In this document: positions 37,450 to 46,392 of the stretch, one piece after another
How positions within the stretch are numbered: the first letter of the stretch is position 1
Layout of the letters: every line of letters begins with the position of its first letter
Assembly (NCBI GenBank): GCA_965116715.1
Contig: OZ220724.1
Location: 1 to 64,000, forward strand
DNA length: 64,000 nucleotides
Source of the DNA: Poriferisodalis sp965116715
Lineage (GTDB): Bacteria > Actinomycetota > Acidimicrobiia > Acidimicrobiales > Poriferisodalaceae
Direction of reading: 5' to 3'
Position numbers and translations under genes: made by a program
The notes under the pieces: model-generated
Databases searched by the model: none
What the model saw: only the letters and a program-made list of their open reading frames with translations
What the model was told of the DNA's origin: nothing

Positions 37450-38727
37450 CTACGGCAGCAGTGTCGACAGCGGCCGCTCGGCGCTCAGGGGGGTCGTGGC
37501 GGCGTCGGCGGCCTCGACTTCCTCCCGCGTGACGCCCAGCATGAACAGGATCGCGTCCAGGTACGGCACGTTCACGGTGGTATCCGCTGATTCGGCCACG
37601 ATCGGCTTGGCGTTGAACGCGATGCCGAGCCCGGCTGCCGTCAGCATGGGGAGATCGTTGGCACCGTCGCCCACCGCCACGATCTGCTCCAGCGGCACGC
37701 CCTCGATGTACGCGAGCTGCCGCAGCAGCCGCGCTTTGGCCTCGGCATCGATCACCTCGCCGACCACTTCGCCGGTCAGCCGGCCGTCGCGGATCTCGAG
37801 TTCGTTGGCGTAGGCGTGGTCGAACTTGAACCGCTGAGCGAGATGATCGGTGAAATGCGTGAAGCCGCCGGAGATGATCGCGACCTTGTAACCCAGTCGC
37901 TTCAGCGTGCGGGCGAAGGTGCGGGCGCCGCGGGTCAGATTCATGTGCACGATCGCGGCTTCGATGATCCCTTCGGGCTGGCCCGTCAGCAGCCTCACCC
38001 GTTGCCGCAGGGCCGTCTCGAAGTCGATCTCGCCGGCCATCGCGGCCCTGGTCAGCTCGGCTGAGCGGGCTTCGTGGCCGGCCTCGGCGGCCAGCAGGTC
38101 GATCACCTCGTTGCGGATGAGCGTGGAGTCGACGTCCATCACGATCATGCGCGTCGAGCGCCGCGACAGACCGTGCGGCTGTACGGCGATGTCAATGCGC
38201 CGGTCGGCGGCCACCTCGATCAGGTCGGTGCGGAGCTTGTCGCTCTGCGCACCCTCCACCAGGAATTCGTAGCTCCACACCGGGAAGCGGGAGAGCCGGT
38301 GGATGCGATCGATGTTCCCGCCGCTGGCGGCGATGGCGCCGGTCACGACCGACAGATCCGCGGGCTTGAGCTGAGGAGCGAGGGCGGTGACCACCAGGCG
38401 TTCCGCATGCCGGGTCGGCGTGGCGTCGACGACCTCGAAGTTCATCTCGAGGCCCCGCTCGTAGCCGAACAGCAGCACTTCCTTGACGAGGTCCCGGCCG
38501 GCAGGCACCGTGATCGCGAGCCCGAGCGTGAGCTGACGGCGGACGACGACCTGCTCCATGTCCTGCACGTCTGCACCGGCATTCGACAGCAGGCTGAGCA
38601 GGTCGGTGGTGATGCCCGGGCCGTCGGGGCCGGTCACCCGGATGAGGATCGTGTCCCTCGGCGCTGCCTCATCTGCCGCTGCCTCGTCTGGCGCCGCATC
38701 GTCGGCTGCATCGTCCTGCGCGCCCAT
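37450..38727 (-). CDS. serB: phosphoserine phosphatase with two ACT domains
   Basis: Final step of serine synthesis. 425 aa: an acidic low-complexity N-terminus (DDAAPDEAAADEAAP), two ACT-type regulatory domains (ILIRVTGPDGPGITTDLL and RLVVTALAPQLKPADLS), then a HAD phosphatase: DVDSTLI nucleophile, ISGGFTHF and GDGANDLPML. ACT domains typically bind serine or other amino acids for feedback control. Upstream of arsC-gcvT-gcvP on the same strand with 69 bp between, which groups serine/glycine one-carbon genes. Confidence 0.95.
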   Translation of the reverse strand: MGAQDDAADDAAPDEAAADEAAPRDTILIRVTGPDGPGITTDLLSLLSNAGADVQDMEQVVVRRQLTLGLAITVPAGRDLVKEVLLFGYERGLEMNFEVVDATPTRHAERLVVTALAPQLKPADLSVVTGAIAASGGNIDRIHRLSRFPVWSYEFLVEGAQSDKLRTDLIEVAADRRIDIAVQPHGLSRRSTRMIVMDVDSTLIRNEVIDLLAAEAGHEARSAELTRAAMAGEIDFETALRQRVRLLTGQPEGIIEAAIVHMNLTRGARTFARTLKRLGYKVAIISGGFTHFTDHLAQRFKFDHAYANELEIRDGRLTGEVVGEVIDAEAKARLLRQLAYIEGVPLEQIVAVGDGANDLPMLTAAGLGIAFNAKPIVAESADTTVNVPYLDAILFMLGVTREEVEAADAATTPLSAERPLSTLLP

Positions 38728-38792
38728 AGGCCTGCGCAGGCTACTGGCCTGCCGGGCTATGAGAATCCGGGGCTGGGGCGTAGGCTGAACCC

Positions 38793-40628
38793 ATGCCGAG
38801 CTACCGATCTGTCACCTCCACAGCGGGCCGGAATCAGGCCGGGGCCCGAGCCCTGTGGCGTGCGACCGGCATGACCGATGACGACTTCGGCAAGCCGATC
38901 ATCGCCATCTCCAACTCGTTCACCCAGTTCGTGCCCGGCCATGTGCACCTGAAAGACCTCGGCCAGCTCGTCGCCCGCGAGATCGAGGCCGCGGGCGGCG
39001 TGGCCAAGGAGTTCAACACCATTGCCGTCGACGACGGCATCGCCATGGGCCACGACGGGATGCTCTACAGCCTGCCGTCGCGAGATCTGATCTCTGACGC
39101 CGTCGAGTACATGGTGAATGCCCACTGTGCCGACGCGCTGGTGTGCATCAGCAACTGCGACAAGATCACCCCGGGGATGCTGAACGCCGCCATGCGGCTG
39201 AACATCCCGACGGTGTTCGTCTCGGGCGGCCCGATGGAAGCCGGCAAGACCAAGCTGGCCTCTCAGAAGGTGGATCTCATCAATGTGATGGTGGTGGCTG
39301 CCGACGACTCGGTCAGCGACGAGGACGTGGCCGAGATGGAGCGGTCGGGTTGTCCCACGTGCGGCTCGTGCTCGGGCATGTTCACGGCCAACTCCATGAA
39401 CTGCCTCACCGAGGCGCTGGGCTTGTCGCTTCCCGGCAACGGGACGGTGGTGGCCACCCACTCCGACCGGCGTGAGCTGTTCCTGGAGGCGGGGCGCCTG
39501 GTGGTCGAGCTGTGCCGCCGCTACTACCAGGAGGACGATGCATCGGTGCTGCCGCGTTCGATCGGCAGCTTCGAGGCGTTCGAGAACGCGATGACGCTGG
39601 ATATCGCCATGGGCGGGTCCACCAACACGATCCTGCACCTGCTGGCCGCCGCCCAAGAGGCAGAGCTTGACTTCACGATGGCCGACATCGACCGGCTGTC
39701 TCGCAAGGTTCCCAACATCTGCAAGGTGGCGCCGGCATCGGAGTTCTTCCATGTCGAGGACGTGCACCGCGCCGGCGGCGTGATGGGGATTTTGGCCGAG
39801 CTGAATCGGGCCGGCCTCATCGCCAACCAGGTGCCGACCGTGCACTCGCCGACCATGTTCGATGCCATCTCCCGCTGGGACGTGGCAACGAACGACGATG
39901 CGTCGCTCGGTGAGTTCTTCCGGGCCGGGCCGGCAGGCATCCCCACGCAGGTGGCGTTCAGCCAGTCCGAGCGCTACCGCACGCTGGACCTCGACCGCGA
40001 GCGTGGCTGCATCCGCTCGGTCGACAGCGCCTACTCCGCCGACGGAGGGCTGGCCATCCTGTACGGCAACCTGGCTCCCGACGGCTGCGTGGTGAAGACC
40101 GCTGGTGTGGACGAATCCATCTGGGTGTTCTCCGGCCCGGCGCATGTGGTCGAGAGCCAGGACGAGGCGGTCGAGCACATTCTCGACGGCGAGGTCGTGG
40201 CCGGTGACGTCGTGGTGGTGCGCTATGAGGGCCCCAAGGGCGGCCCGGGCATGCAGGAGATGCTGTACCCCACGTCGTACCTGAAGTCGAAGGGTCTGGG
40301 CAAGGCGTGTGCGCTGGTCACCGACGGGCGCTTTTCCGGTGGCACTTCGGGCCTGTCGATCGGCCATGTCTCGCCCGAGGCTGCGTCGGGCGGGCTCATC
40401 GGCCTGGTCCGCAGCGGGGACATCGTCGAGATCGACATCCCGAACCGCACGATCAACTTGGCCGTTGACGATGCCGAGCTGGAGCGCCGCCGCGCCGAGC
40501 AGGACGCCGCAGGCTGGCTGCCGGCGGAGCCCCGGCCGCGCCAGGTCAGCACAGCACTGCGGGCCTATGCCGCCATGGCGACCAGCGCCGACCGGGGCGC
40601 GGTGCGCGACCTCTCGCAGCTGGGCTGA
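38793..40628 (+). CDS. ilvD: dihydroxy-acid dehydratase
   Basis: Fe-S dehydratase of valine, leucine and isoleucine synthesis; 611 aa. The N-terminus RNQAGARALWRATGM, cluster-ligand regions SNCDKITPGM and CPTCGSCSGMFTANSMN, AMGGSTNTILHLLA and DGRFSGGTSGLSIGHVSPE are all intact. Divergent from serB with 65 bp between starts. The long open frame on the opposite strand across this gene is a codon-bias shadow. Confidence 0.97.
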   Translation: MPSYRSVTSTAGRNQAGARALWRATGMTDDDFGKPIIAISNSFTQFVPGHVHLKDLGQLVAREIEAAGGVAKEFNTIAVDDGIAMGHDGMLYSLPSRDLISDAVEYMVNAHCADALVCISNCDKITPGMLNAAMRLNIPTVFVSGGPMEAGKTKLASQKVDLINVMVVAADDSVSDEDVAEMERSGCPTCGSCSGMFTANSMNCLTEALGLSLPGNGTVVATHSDRRELFLEAGRLVVELCRRYYQEDDASVLPRSIGSFEAFENAMTLDIAMGGSTNTILHLLAAAQEAELDFTMADIDRLSRKVPNICKVAPASEFFHVEDVHRAGGVMGILAELNRAGLIANQVPTVHSPTMFDAISRWDVATNDDASLGEFFRAGPAGIPTQVAFSQSERYRTLDLDRERGCIRSVDSAYSADGGLAILYGNLAPDGCVVKTAGVDESIWVFSGPAHVVESQDEAVEHILDGEVVAGDVVVVRYEGPKGGPGMQEMLYPTSYLKSKGLGKACALVTDGRFSGGTSGLSIGHVSPEAASGGLIGLVRSGDIVEIDIPNRTINLAVDDAELERRRAEQDAAGWLPAEPRPRQVSTALRAYAAMATSADRGAVRDLSQLG

Positions 40629-40685
40629 GTGCGCTTGCCTGCGCACCCCTGACTCGAATCAGCGCAGCGCCGTAATCTCACTCCG

Positions 40686-42275
40686 GTGACCGCAGTCGAC
40701 ACAGCCGAGCACTCTGCGGTCCACTTGGACTCAGCGCGCGGCTGGGTGACCGCGTGCGGGGCCGCGATTGTCGTGATGGCCGGCTTCGGCAGCATCTACA
40801 GCTTCACCGCCTTCGCCAACGACATGGCCGAGGAGTTCGACACCGGGCTCGGACCGATCTCGATCGTGTTCGGCATCACCGTGTTCCTGTACTTCGGCAG
40901 CGCCTTGGTGTCGGGCCGCCTGTACGACCGGTTCGGCATCGTGCCGCTGCTGATCGTCGGCGGAGCGCTATTCGTCGGCGGGCTGGTGGCGACCTCGCAG
41001 GTGACGGTGCTGTGGCACGGGTATGTGCTGTACGGCGTCGGGCTCGGTTTCGGCGGCGGGCTGTTCAATGCGCCGCTGTTCGCCCTGACAGCAATGTGGT
41101 TCGACAAGCACCGGGCCATGGCCCAGGGCATCGTGGCGACCGGATCGGGCCTCGGGACGATGATCTATGTCCCGTTCGCGCAGCGGCTGCTTGCCGAGTA
41201 CGGCTGGCGTGTCGGCATGCGCTGGCTGGCCGTGATCGCTGCGGTGATTCTCGTGTTCGGGCTGCTCGTCATTCGGCAGCCGCCGCGAGTGCATGTCGGC
41301 AGTCCCCGCCGTCACCTGTCGTTGGTGGTGCGGACTGCAACGTTCTGGCAGATGGGCACCGCCGGCATCCTGTTCACGATCGCCGTGATCGGCACCATCG
41401 GGCTCATCATCCCGTTCTCCATCGACGACGGCGTGGCCGAGCTGGCAGCGGGAGGGCTGGTGTTCGTCGTCGGCCTGTCGAGCATCGTGGGCCGGCTTGC
41501 ACTGACGAGTTTGGCGAGGCCGCTGGGGTCGATCCGCTTGCTGAAGATCGCCTTCGGCGGGTTGCCGGTGGCCTACGCCATCTGGTTCATCACCACGCGG
41601 GTCGATGCGCCCGGCACCAAGTACGGGCTGCTGGTGGTGTTCGCTGCCGTGCTTGGCGTCTCCTACGGCGGATTCGTGGCACTGCTGGGCGATGTCACCG
41701 CCTACTTGTTCGGATTGGCGAACATCGGTGCGGTTGTCGGCATCTTCTTCTTCTTTTCCGGTACGGGCGCATTGATCGGTCCGCCACTGCTCGGCTTCAC
41801 CCATGACGCGAGCGGCGGCGTTTCGGTGCCGATCTTCATGGTCGGGGTCATTGCGTTGGCGGGTGTCTTTGTGCTCCTGCCGATGACCCGCCATCCGCTG
41901 CCGCTGGCGACCTACATCGGGCCTGGCGGGCAGCCGTCACCCACGTCTCCACCGGCTACGGCACCACCGCGACCGCTTGCACCGGTGCTGACACCGGCGA
42001 CCGCGCCCATCCCCGCGCCGGCGCCGGCGCCGGCAAGAGCCGCGCAGCGACCACCGCTGACGGCGGCCGCAACCGTGCCGCCGCAGATTCCCTCCGCGAT
42101 CCCGGCTATGCGGCCGCTGAACGATGCCCTCGTGGTTGCGATGTCACAGCCTCTGTCGGCTGCACTGCGGAACGCACCGCCGGAGGTGTTCTGGCCGATC
42201 CCCGGCGACGGCGAGCCGGAGCAGAACGGTGCGGCAGCTCCGGTCGCAGTCTCCGATGTGGCTCGCAGCAACTGA
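40686..42275 (+). CDS. MFS transporter (OFA-like) with a long Pro/Ala-rich tail
   Basis: 529 aa from GTG 40686. Twelve hydrophobic segments cover about residues 18-400, starting AAIVVMAGFGSIYSFTAFA; the MFS loop motif is SGRLYDRFG. The pattern resembles oxalate/formate antiporter-type carriers, which exchange small carboxylates. The last 130 residues are hydrophilic and dominated by Pro, Ala and Thr (repeated PAPAPAPARA), with no known domain; most family members end soon after TM12. Substrate unknown. Confidence 0.85.
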   Translation: MTAVDTAEHSAVHLDSARGWVTACGAAIVVMAGFGSIYSFTAFANDMAEEFDTGLGPISIVFGITVFLYFGSALVSGRLYDRFGIVPLLIVGGALFVGGLVATSQVTVLWHGYVLYGVGLGFGGGLFNAPLFALTAMWFDKHRAMAQGIVATGSGLGTMIYVPFAQRLLAEYGWRVGMRWLAVIAAVILVFGLLVIRQPPRVHVGSPRRHLSLVVRTATFWQMGTAGILFTIAVIGTIGLIIPFSIDDGVAELAAGGLVFVVGLSSIVGRLALTSLARPLGSIRLLKIAFGGLPVAYAIWFITTRVDAPGTKYGLLVVFAAVLGVSYGGFVALLGDVTAYLFGLANIGAVVGIFFFFSGTGALIGPPLLGFTHDASGGVSVPIFMVGVIALAGVFVLLPMTRHPLPLATYIGPGGQPSPTSPPATAPPRPLAPVLTPATAPIPAPAPAPARAAQRPPLTAAATVPPQIPSAIPAMRPLNDALVVAMSQPLSAALRNAPPEVFWPIPGDGEPEQNGAAAPVAVSDVARSN

Positions 42276-42340
42276 GCAGGATCGCTGGTTCACTTGCAGG
42301 GTGCGAGGACGGCAGCTCAACCACCGGGGGAGGAACACGC

Positions 42341-42889
42341 GTGGGTGACCAACCGCTGAATCCGCAACCCACCGATGACGTGCCCCGGGCACCGGTCGAT
42401 GTGCTGAGCGGCACAGTGCAGGAGGGGTGGATCGACTACAACGGCCACCTCAACGCTGGCTACTACCTCGTCGCGTTCGACGATGCGATTGCGCCGTGGA
42501 TGGACTTCATCGGTTTGGGCACGGCGCACCGAGAGGTTCGCGACATCACTACGTTCTCGGCGGAGAACCACATCACCTATGTGCGCGAGATCGGGCCGGA
42601 TGAGCCGTATGTGATCTCGGTGCAGCTGCTGGGTTTCGACCGCAAGCGAATTCACGCCTTCCAGGTGATGACCCAGACCCGTGACGAATACCTCGTCGCC
42701 ACCTGCGAGGTCATGTCGCTGCACATCGACGGCCCGTCCCGACGCGTCGGGACGATGGACGACGAGCCGTATCGGCGGCTGGGGGAGATCTGGGAAGCGC
42801 ACCGGCACCTCGTCTTGCCGCCCCAAGTCGGCCATGTGATCAGCGTCAGGCCGTCTGCGGAAGCCCTTCGGCACCCAGACCTCGACTGA
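42341..42889 (+). CDS. thioesterase family (hotdog fold) protein
   Basis: 182 aa from GTG 42341, preceded by a strong GGGGGAGGAAC ribosome site. The 4HBT-like motif is GWIDYNGHLNAGYYLVAFDDA, with the catalytic-type Asp/Asn-His of DYNGHLN, followed by ITYVREIGPDEPYVIS. Betainyl-CoA thioesterases of carnitine degradation belong to this group; since gamma-butyrobetaine and carnitine enzymes lie 8 kb away, such a role is conceivable but not shown. Confidence 0.8.
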   Translation: MGDQPLNPQPTDDVPRAPVDVLSGTVQEGWIDYNGHLNAGYYLVAFDDAIAPWMDFIGLGTAHREVRDITTFSAENHITYVREIGPDEPYVISVQLLGFDRKRIHAFQVMTQTRDEYLVATCEVMSLHIDGPSRRVGTMDDEPYRRLGEIWEAHRHLVLPPQVGHVISVRPSAEALRHPDLD

Positions 42890-42976
42890 GATCTCGAGAG
42901 GACCCTTCTCATCAGCGGCCTGGAGGACCCCGGCAGACCCCGGCCAGTGCCGCGGTGCCCTGACTAGGTTGCGGCC

Positions 42977-43729
42977 GTGGAGATCTTCGGCGTGGTCAAC
43001 GCCTCTCCGGACTCGAAAGCTGATTTTTCTGTCGTGCAGGACTATGTCGAAGCCGCTGCGCGAGGAGCCGAGCTGCTGGCAGAGGGCGCCGACCATTTCG
43101 ACCTCGGCGGCGAGGGTTCGACGCCCGGCAGCAACGAGGTCAGCGCTGCCGACGAGTGGCAGAGCATCGAAGGACCGCTGCGCGGACTCCTGTCGCTGGG
43201 CGCTGACGTGGCGATCGACACCCGCAAGCCGGACATCGCCCGCCGGGCCCTGGAAGCCGGTGCCACGGTGCTCAACGCAGGTGACGCCCTGCAGTCGCCC
43301 GAGATGGTCGAGCTCGCGGCCTGCAGTGGTGTGCCGGTGGTGCTGCCGTTCATGCTGGGGCGCGACTTTCGCAGCGTCCGCGACGTGAGAGGCGACCCCG
43401 TCACGGTGATGGTCGAGTGGTTCGCCTCGCGCATCGAGCGGCTGCGCCAGGCAGGCGTCACCCAGCGGCTGCTGCTCGACTGCGGCGTCGGCTTCGGCCC
43501 CCACGACATGGACTGGCCGCAGCGAGCCGCCTACCAGCGGGCCATCTACAGCGGACTGGGCGAGCTCCGCCGCTTCGATCTGCCCCTGTACGTCCCGGTG
43601 CCCTGGCTGCAGACCCCAGACCGCCTCGAACTGCTCGACCTGGCCCTCTCCCAAGAACCCGACTACGTCCGAGCCCACCGCCCAGCCCAAGTCCGCGACC
43701 ACCACGCCGCCCTCACCGCCGCCAGCTAA
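42977..43729 (+). CDS. dihydropteroate synthase-like protein
   Basis: 250 aa from GTG 42977 (VEIFGVVNASPDSKADF). Reads as a pterin-binding TIM barrel: GVVNASPDS (FolP GIxNxTPDSF), FDLGGEGSTPG (DIGGESTRPG), VAIDTRKPDIARRAL and LLLDCGVGFGP. The usual MQGTPxxMQ loop is missing, replaced by VVLPFMLGRDF, and the C-terminal SIRVH block is not clear (YVRAHRP in its place). So it is either an atypical FolP or a paralogue using another pterin or one-carbon substrate. Confidence 0.72.
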   Translation: MEIFGVVNASPDSKADFSVVQDYVEAAARGAELLAEGADHFDLGGEGSTPGSNEVSAADEWQSIEGPLRGLLSLGADVAIDTRKPDIARRALEAGATVLNAGDALQSPEMVELAACSGVPVVLPFMLGRDFRSVRDVRGDPVTVMVEWFASRIERLRQAGVTQRLLLDCGVGFGPHDMDWPQRAAYQRAIYSGLGELRRFDLPLYVPVPWLQTPDRLELLDLALSQEPDYVRAHRPAQVRDHHAALTAAS

Positions 43730-43763
43730 GCCGTTCGAATTCACCCAGCATCGATTCGGGCGG

Positions 43764-44024
43764 TTACTCCAGCGGTGCGATCTTGCCGGGGTGCTGGCGC
43801 TGCTCAGCGCGGTGCCAGGCGTCTTGAAGCTCGCCGCGATGTTGGGTGGCCCACTCGATGACCATGCGCTCGGCCCGCTGCGGCAACCGACCTTCCGTCA
43901 CTCTGAGGTTGTCGATGTTCACCACTGCCTCGCGACCGCCGTATTCGGCGTGAAAGTGAGGCGGTCTGTGGTCGTTCCAGAACATCCGGATGACGATGCC
44001 GTAGAAGCGGCAGATCTCAGGCAC
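43764..44024 (-). CDS. DUF4160 domain protein
   Basis: 86 aa from GTG 44022-44024. The family hallmark is present: FYGIVIRMFWNDHRPPHFHAEYGG with the HFHAEY block, and a basic C-terminus. It overlaps the end of the DUF2442 gene by 8 bp. DUF4160/DUF2442 pairs are common mobile two-gene modules, often suspected to be toxin-antitoxin systems; direct evidence is limited. Confidence 0.85.
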   Translation of the reverse strand: MPEICRFYGIVIRMFWNDHRPPHFHAEYGGREAVVNIDNLRVTEGRLPQRAERMVIEWATQHRGELQDAWHRAEQRQHPGKIAPLE

Positions 44025-44316
44025 CCGCGTTGGCCATCAGGGTGGGGAACATCTCCTCAGGGGTCATCCCGGTGATCTCCATATAGAGCGCATCACCGCA
44101 CAGGTCCAAGTCGTCGCCCCACACGATCGAAGTGCCGGAGCCGAGCCGTACTTTGGCGAAGAATGACGGGTCGCTCCACGCGGCGAAGACCCCGTCGCCG
44201 GCCAAATGAGACAGGTCCACTTCGCCCTCGACTCCGTCCTCGTAACGGAGCCAGATGCGGTGCGGTGCCAATGCACGCACGTCGATCGGACGCACCCTCC
44301 TGTCTGACGACGCCAT
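44017..44316 (-). CDS. DUF2442 domain protein
   Basis: 99 aa from ATG 44314-44316. RIWLRYEDGVEGEVDLSHLAG followed by GVFAAWSDPSFFAKVRL and the acidic LDLCGDALYMEITG are typical of DUF2442. First gene of the pair with DUF4160, and probably its regulatory or antidote partner by analogy. A 167-bp gene-poor stretch to vapC follows on its upstream side. Confidence 0.85.
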   Translation of the reverse strand: MASSDRRVRPIDVRALAPHRIWLRYEDGVEGEVDLSHLAGDGVFAAWSDPSFFAKVRLGSGTSIVWGDDLDLCGDALYMEITGMTPEEMFPTLMANAGA

Positions 44317-44483
44317 AACGACAGCCTATTGAGGCGCATGCGTCAGCGTCCCCACCGAGGTGCCCAGTTCCTCGCGCAACGCCAGCACCATCCACACCGC
44401 GTGCTGCTTCTGCTCAGCCGAATACCGCCTCGAAATCGGTGCCGGCCCGCAACAACCTCGCCGGGGCCTCCATGAGGCCGGTG

Positions 44484-44837
44484 TCAGTAGGTCTCGAACC
44501 GGGCGCCGAGCTTGGTCATGTCATCTGGGTCTGTCGTGAGGATGAAGGTGCCGAGGCTCTCGGCCACCACGGTCAGGTGGGCGTCAACGACATCTGATGT
44601 GTCGGAGACCGCGAGGCGTCGGCCGACCGGGACGGAGTTGTCGAGCGGGTGGACGTCGAAGTGGCGGGCGGCTCGGGCCAGATTGGCTTGGCGGGCCGGG
44701 TTGCGCCACACCTGGGCCAAAACGGGGTGGGTGGTGTGCAGGTCTTCGCCCCGTTCGGTCGCCCGTTTGATCAGAGCCCACAGCCGGGAGTTGATGTTCT
44801 CGCCGTCGACGATCAATGGGCCGGCGTCAATGATCAC
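44484..44837 (-). CDS. vapC: PIN-domain toxin VapC
   Basis: 117 aa from GTG 44835-44837 (VIIDAGPLIVDGEN). PIN catalytic acids are seen at IIDAGPL, at THPVLAQVW, in SDTSDVVDAHLTVVA and TTDPDDM. VapC toxins are Mg-dependent RNases cutting tRNA or rRNA. The GTG overlaps the vapB stop codon (GTGA at 44834-44837), giving coupled translation. A much longer frame upstream to 45767 is a shadow of genes on the other strand. Confidence 0.88.
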   Translation of the reverse strand: MIIDAGPLIVDGENINSRLWALIKRATERGEDLHTTHPVLAQVWRNPARQANLARAARHFDVHPLDNSVPVGRRLAVSDTSDVVDAHLTVVAESLGTFILTTDPDDMTKLGARFETY

Positions 44838-45079
44838 CGGCTGCTGCCTTGCCGGTCGAGGACTTCGTCGGCCCAGTCGATGTGGGCTTGGTCGATGGGG
44901 GCCTCGTGTGCCTCCCACGACTCGATCAGGTCGAGGAGGGCCCGACTGCGTCGGCGCCGCTTCGCCTCCGCCTGCAGAGCTCGCTTGATGGCGAGCGTTT
45001 TGGTTCCGTGGACCTGGACGAGTTCGGCGAGCGCCGCTTCCATCTCGTCGTCGAAGTTGACCGTCGTCTTGGTTGGCAT
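44834..45079 (-). CDS. vapB: VapB-type antitoxin, ribbon-helix-helix
   Basis: 81 aa from ATG 45077-45079 (MPTKTTVNFDDEMEAALAEL). The N-terminal strand and two helices (VHGTKTLAIKRALQAEAKRR) form a ribbon-helix-helix DNA-binding dimer; the C-terminal tail (RSRALLDLIESWEAHEAPID) would wrap the toxin. Coupled to vapC. Likely autorepressed through the region just upstream. Confidence 0.85.
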   Translation of the reverse strand: MPTKTTVNFDDEMEAALAELVQVHGTKTLAIKRALQAEAKRRRRSRALLDLIESWEAHEAPIDQAHIDWADEVLDRQGSSR

Positions 45080-45112
45080 ACACATATGGTAGCGAATATG
45101 CATTTGTATGGC
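45075..45112. promoter_or_regulatory. possible vapBC operator
   Basis: An AT-rich stretch overlapping the vapB start holds an imperfect inverted repeat, GGCATACA (45075-45082) and TGTATGGC (45105-45112), with 7 of 8 positions pairing. Such repeats around the start are usual for autoregulated antitoxins. Confidence 0.3.
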
Positions 45113-45200
45113 AAAAGCCTCGTGGGAACAGCCATGTGTTGACGGATCGCCTACGGTCCCGGACGGCACGAGCTGGCCATCGTCTGGCTAGGAGATCGAC

Positions 45201-46325
45201 ATGGAGTTGGAAGAACGGCTCGCCAAGGTGTGCACTGAGCTTGCGCCGGGAAACCTGGTTCTCGAGACCAACGTCCAAGTCAAGGTCATTCGCCCCATCC
45301 TGCGCAGCCTGGGTTGGGATGACGCTGATTCTTCGCATCTGCGGGCCGAATACAAAACGGACTATGGAAGGGCTGACGAGGCGCTCCTCGACGAATTCGG
45401 CCACCCGGCGGTCTTCATCGAGGCCAAGAAGCGGGGTCATCTGCAGGACACGGCTCGGTACCACAATGCTCTTCGGCAGTTGTTCCGCTACGCCAGAGAC
45501 GAACCGGCGCGGATCTTGCTGCTCACGGACGGCGAGACATGGGACTTCTTTCTCCGCCGGGCTCCTGGACCGCCGTCTGAGCGACGGTTCGCGCGGTTGA
45601 CGCTGACCCAACCAGACGGACTCACGAAAGCCGCATCGGAGCTTCGCAGATTCCTCGGCCGGACTGCGGTGCTCGACGGCAGCGCCATTCGGGCGGCCCA
45701 GGCGCGGCTGAAGCGAGAGAAGGCGCGCGCCGAGCGATGGCACCAGATGCAGGTCGCGTGGCGGCAATTGCTGGCATCGGGTGACAAGACGATGCGGTCA
45801 CGGCTGGCCGACAAGGTCGGACGACACGCCGGTCGACGGCCCGCCGCCCGCGAGGTCAACGAATTCCTTCGCACACAGAGCGAATTCGCCTTGCCCGAGA
45901 ATGATCCGACGTCACCACCGCCGCGGCCGTACACCTTCGATGAGCTCTTCCCCGACGACGTGCCCAGGACGGACTACACCCAGGATGAGCTCGAGCACCT
46001 CTTGCCGGACGAGATGTCCGACGTCGTCGAATTCTGGAATGAAGAGTGGGAGGTGGACGAGCCCGCGGATCGCGACTCCGGGACGGACGAGTCGAGCCGG
46101 CACATTCAGTTTGTCCTGTATGCGCAAGACCTCCACGACGGCTGGGTGACCGTCGTCAACGAGATTCGAGAAGCCGCAGCAGAGTACGAGGATGAGCGGG
46201 CCTTCCTCGAGGACATGCCAATGGCGGAGCTTCGGTCACTCGCGAAGTGTCTGTCAGTGCACCCTGGCGGCAGGAGCAAGCAAGACATCGTAGAAGCGCT
46301 GGTCGAGTGCCTTGAATGGTTCTGA
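45201..46325 (+). CDS. stand-alone HsdR N-terminal-like nuclease protein
   Basis: 374 aa from ATG 45201 with AGGAG 7 bases before. Residues 1-150 match the N-terminal domain of type I restriction R subunits: VIRPILRSLGWDD, YKTDYGRADEALLD, VFIEAKKRGHLQD and ILLLTDGETWDFF; the D...E-x-K set looks like a PD-(D/E)xK nuclease core. There is no helicase. The middle is helical and basic; the C-terminus (ELRSLAKCLSVHPGGRSKQD) resembles a small SAP-like or helical domain. Possibly a defence or mobile-element nuclease. No hsdM/hsdS adjacent. Confidence 0.7.
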   Translation: MELEERLAKVCTELAPGNLVLETNVQVKVIRPILRSLGWDDADSSHLRAEYKTDYGRADEALLDEFGHPAVFIEAKKRGHLQDTARYHNALRQLFRYARDEPARILLLTDGETWDFFLRRAPGPPSERRFARLTLTQPDGLTKAASELRRFLGRTAVLDGSAIRAAQARLKREKARAERWHQMQVAWRQLLASGDKTMRSRLADKVGRHAGRRPAAREVNEFLRTQSEFALPENDPTSPPPRPYTFDELFPDDVPRTDYTQDELEHLLPDEMSDVVEFWNEEWEVDEPADRDSGTDESSRHIQFVLYAQDLHDGWVTVVNEIREAAAEYEDERAFLEDMPMAELRSLAKCLSVHPGGRSKQDIVEALVECLEWF

Positions 46326-46368
46326 CGAGGATTGGCGCAGGTCCTGCTGAACCTCATCTGTTGCTGTG

Positions 46369-46392
46369 CGAAGCGCCGCTATGGGCGCTTCG
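46369..46392 (+). terminator. hairpin terminator after the HsdR-like gene
   Basis: CGAAGCGCC pairs perfectly with GGCGCTTCG (9 bp, 6-base loop), 43 bases after the stop codon. No T tract follows, so it may act as an actinobacterial I-shaped terminator. Confidence 0.5.

Noticed and set aside
38757..40646. 629-codon open frame antisense to ilvD, and similar long antisense frames at 3424-5034 and 48012-49562
   Set aside because: They mirror highly expressed-looking GC-rich genes (ilvD, leuS, the molybdopterin enzyme), lack any recognisable domain and arise from third-position GC bias.
43725..43760. tRNA T-arm-like GTTCGAATTC
   Set aside because: No acceptor stem, D-arm or anticodon arm can be built around it; no tRNA gene was found anywhere in the window.
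44484..45767. 427-codon frame as one long protein
   Set aside because: Only its last 117 codons (vapC) have family sequence; the rest is antisense to vapB's upstream region and the HsdR-like gene.
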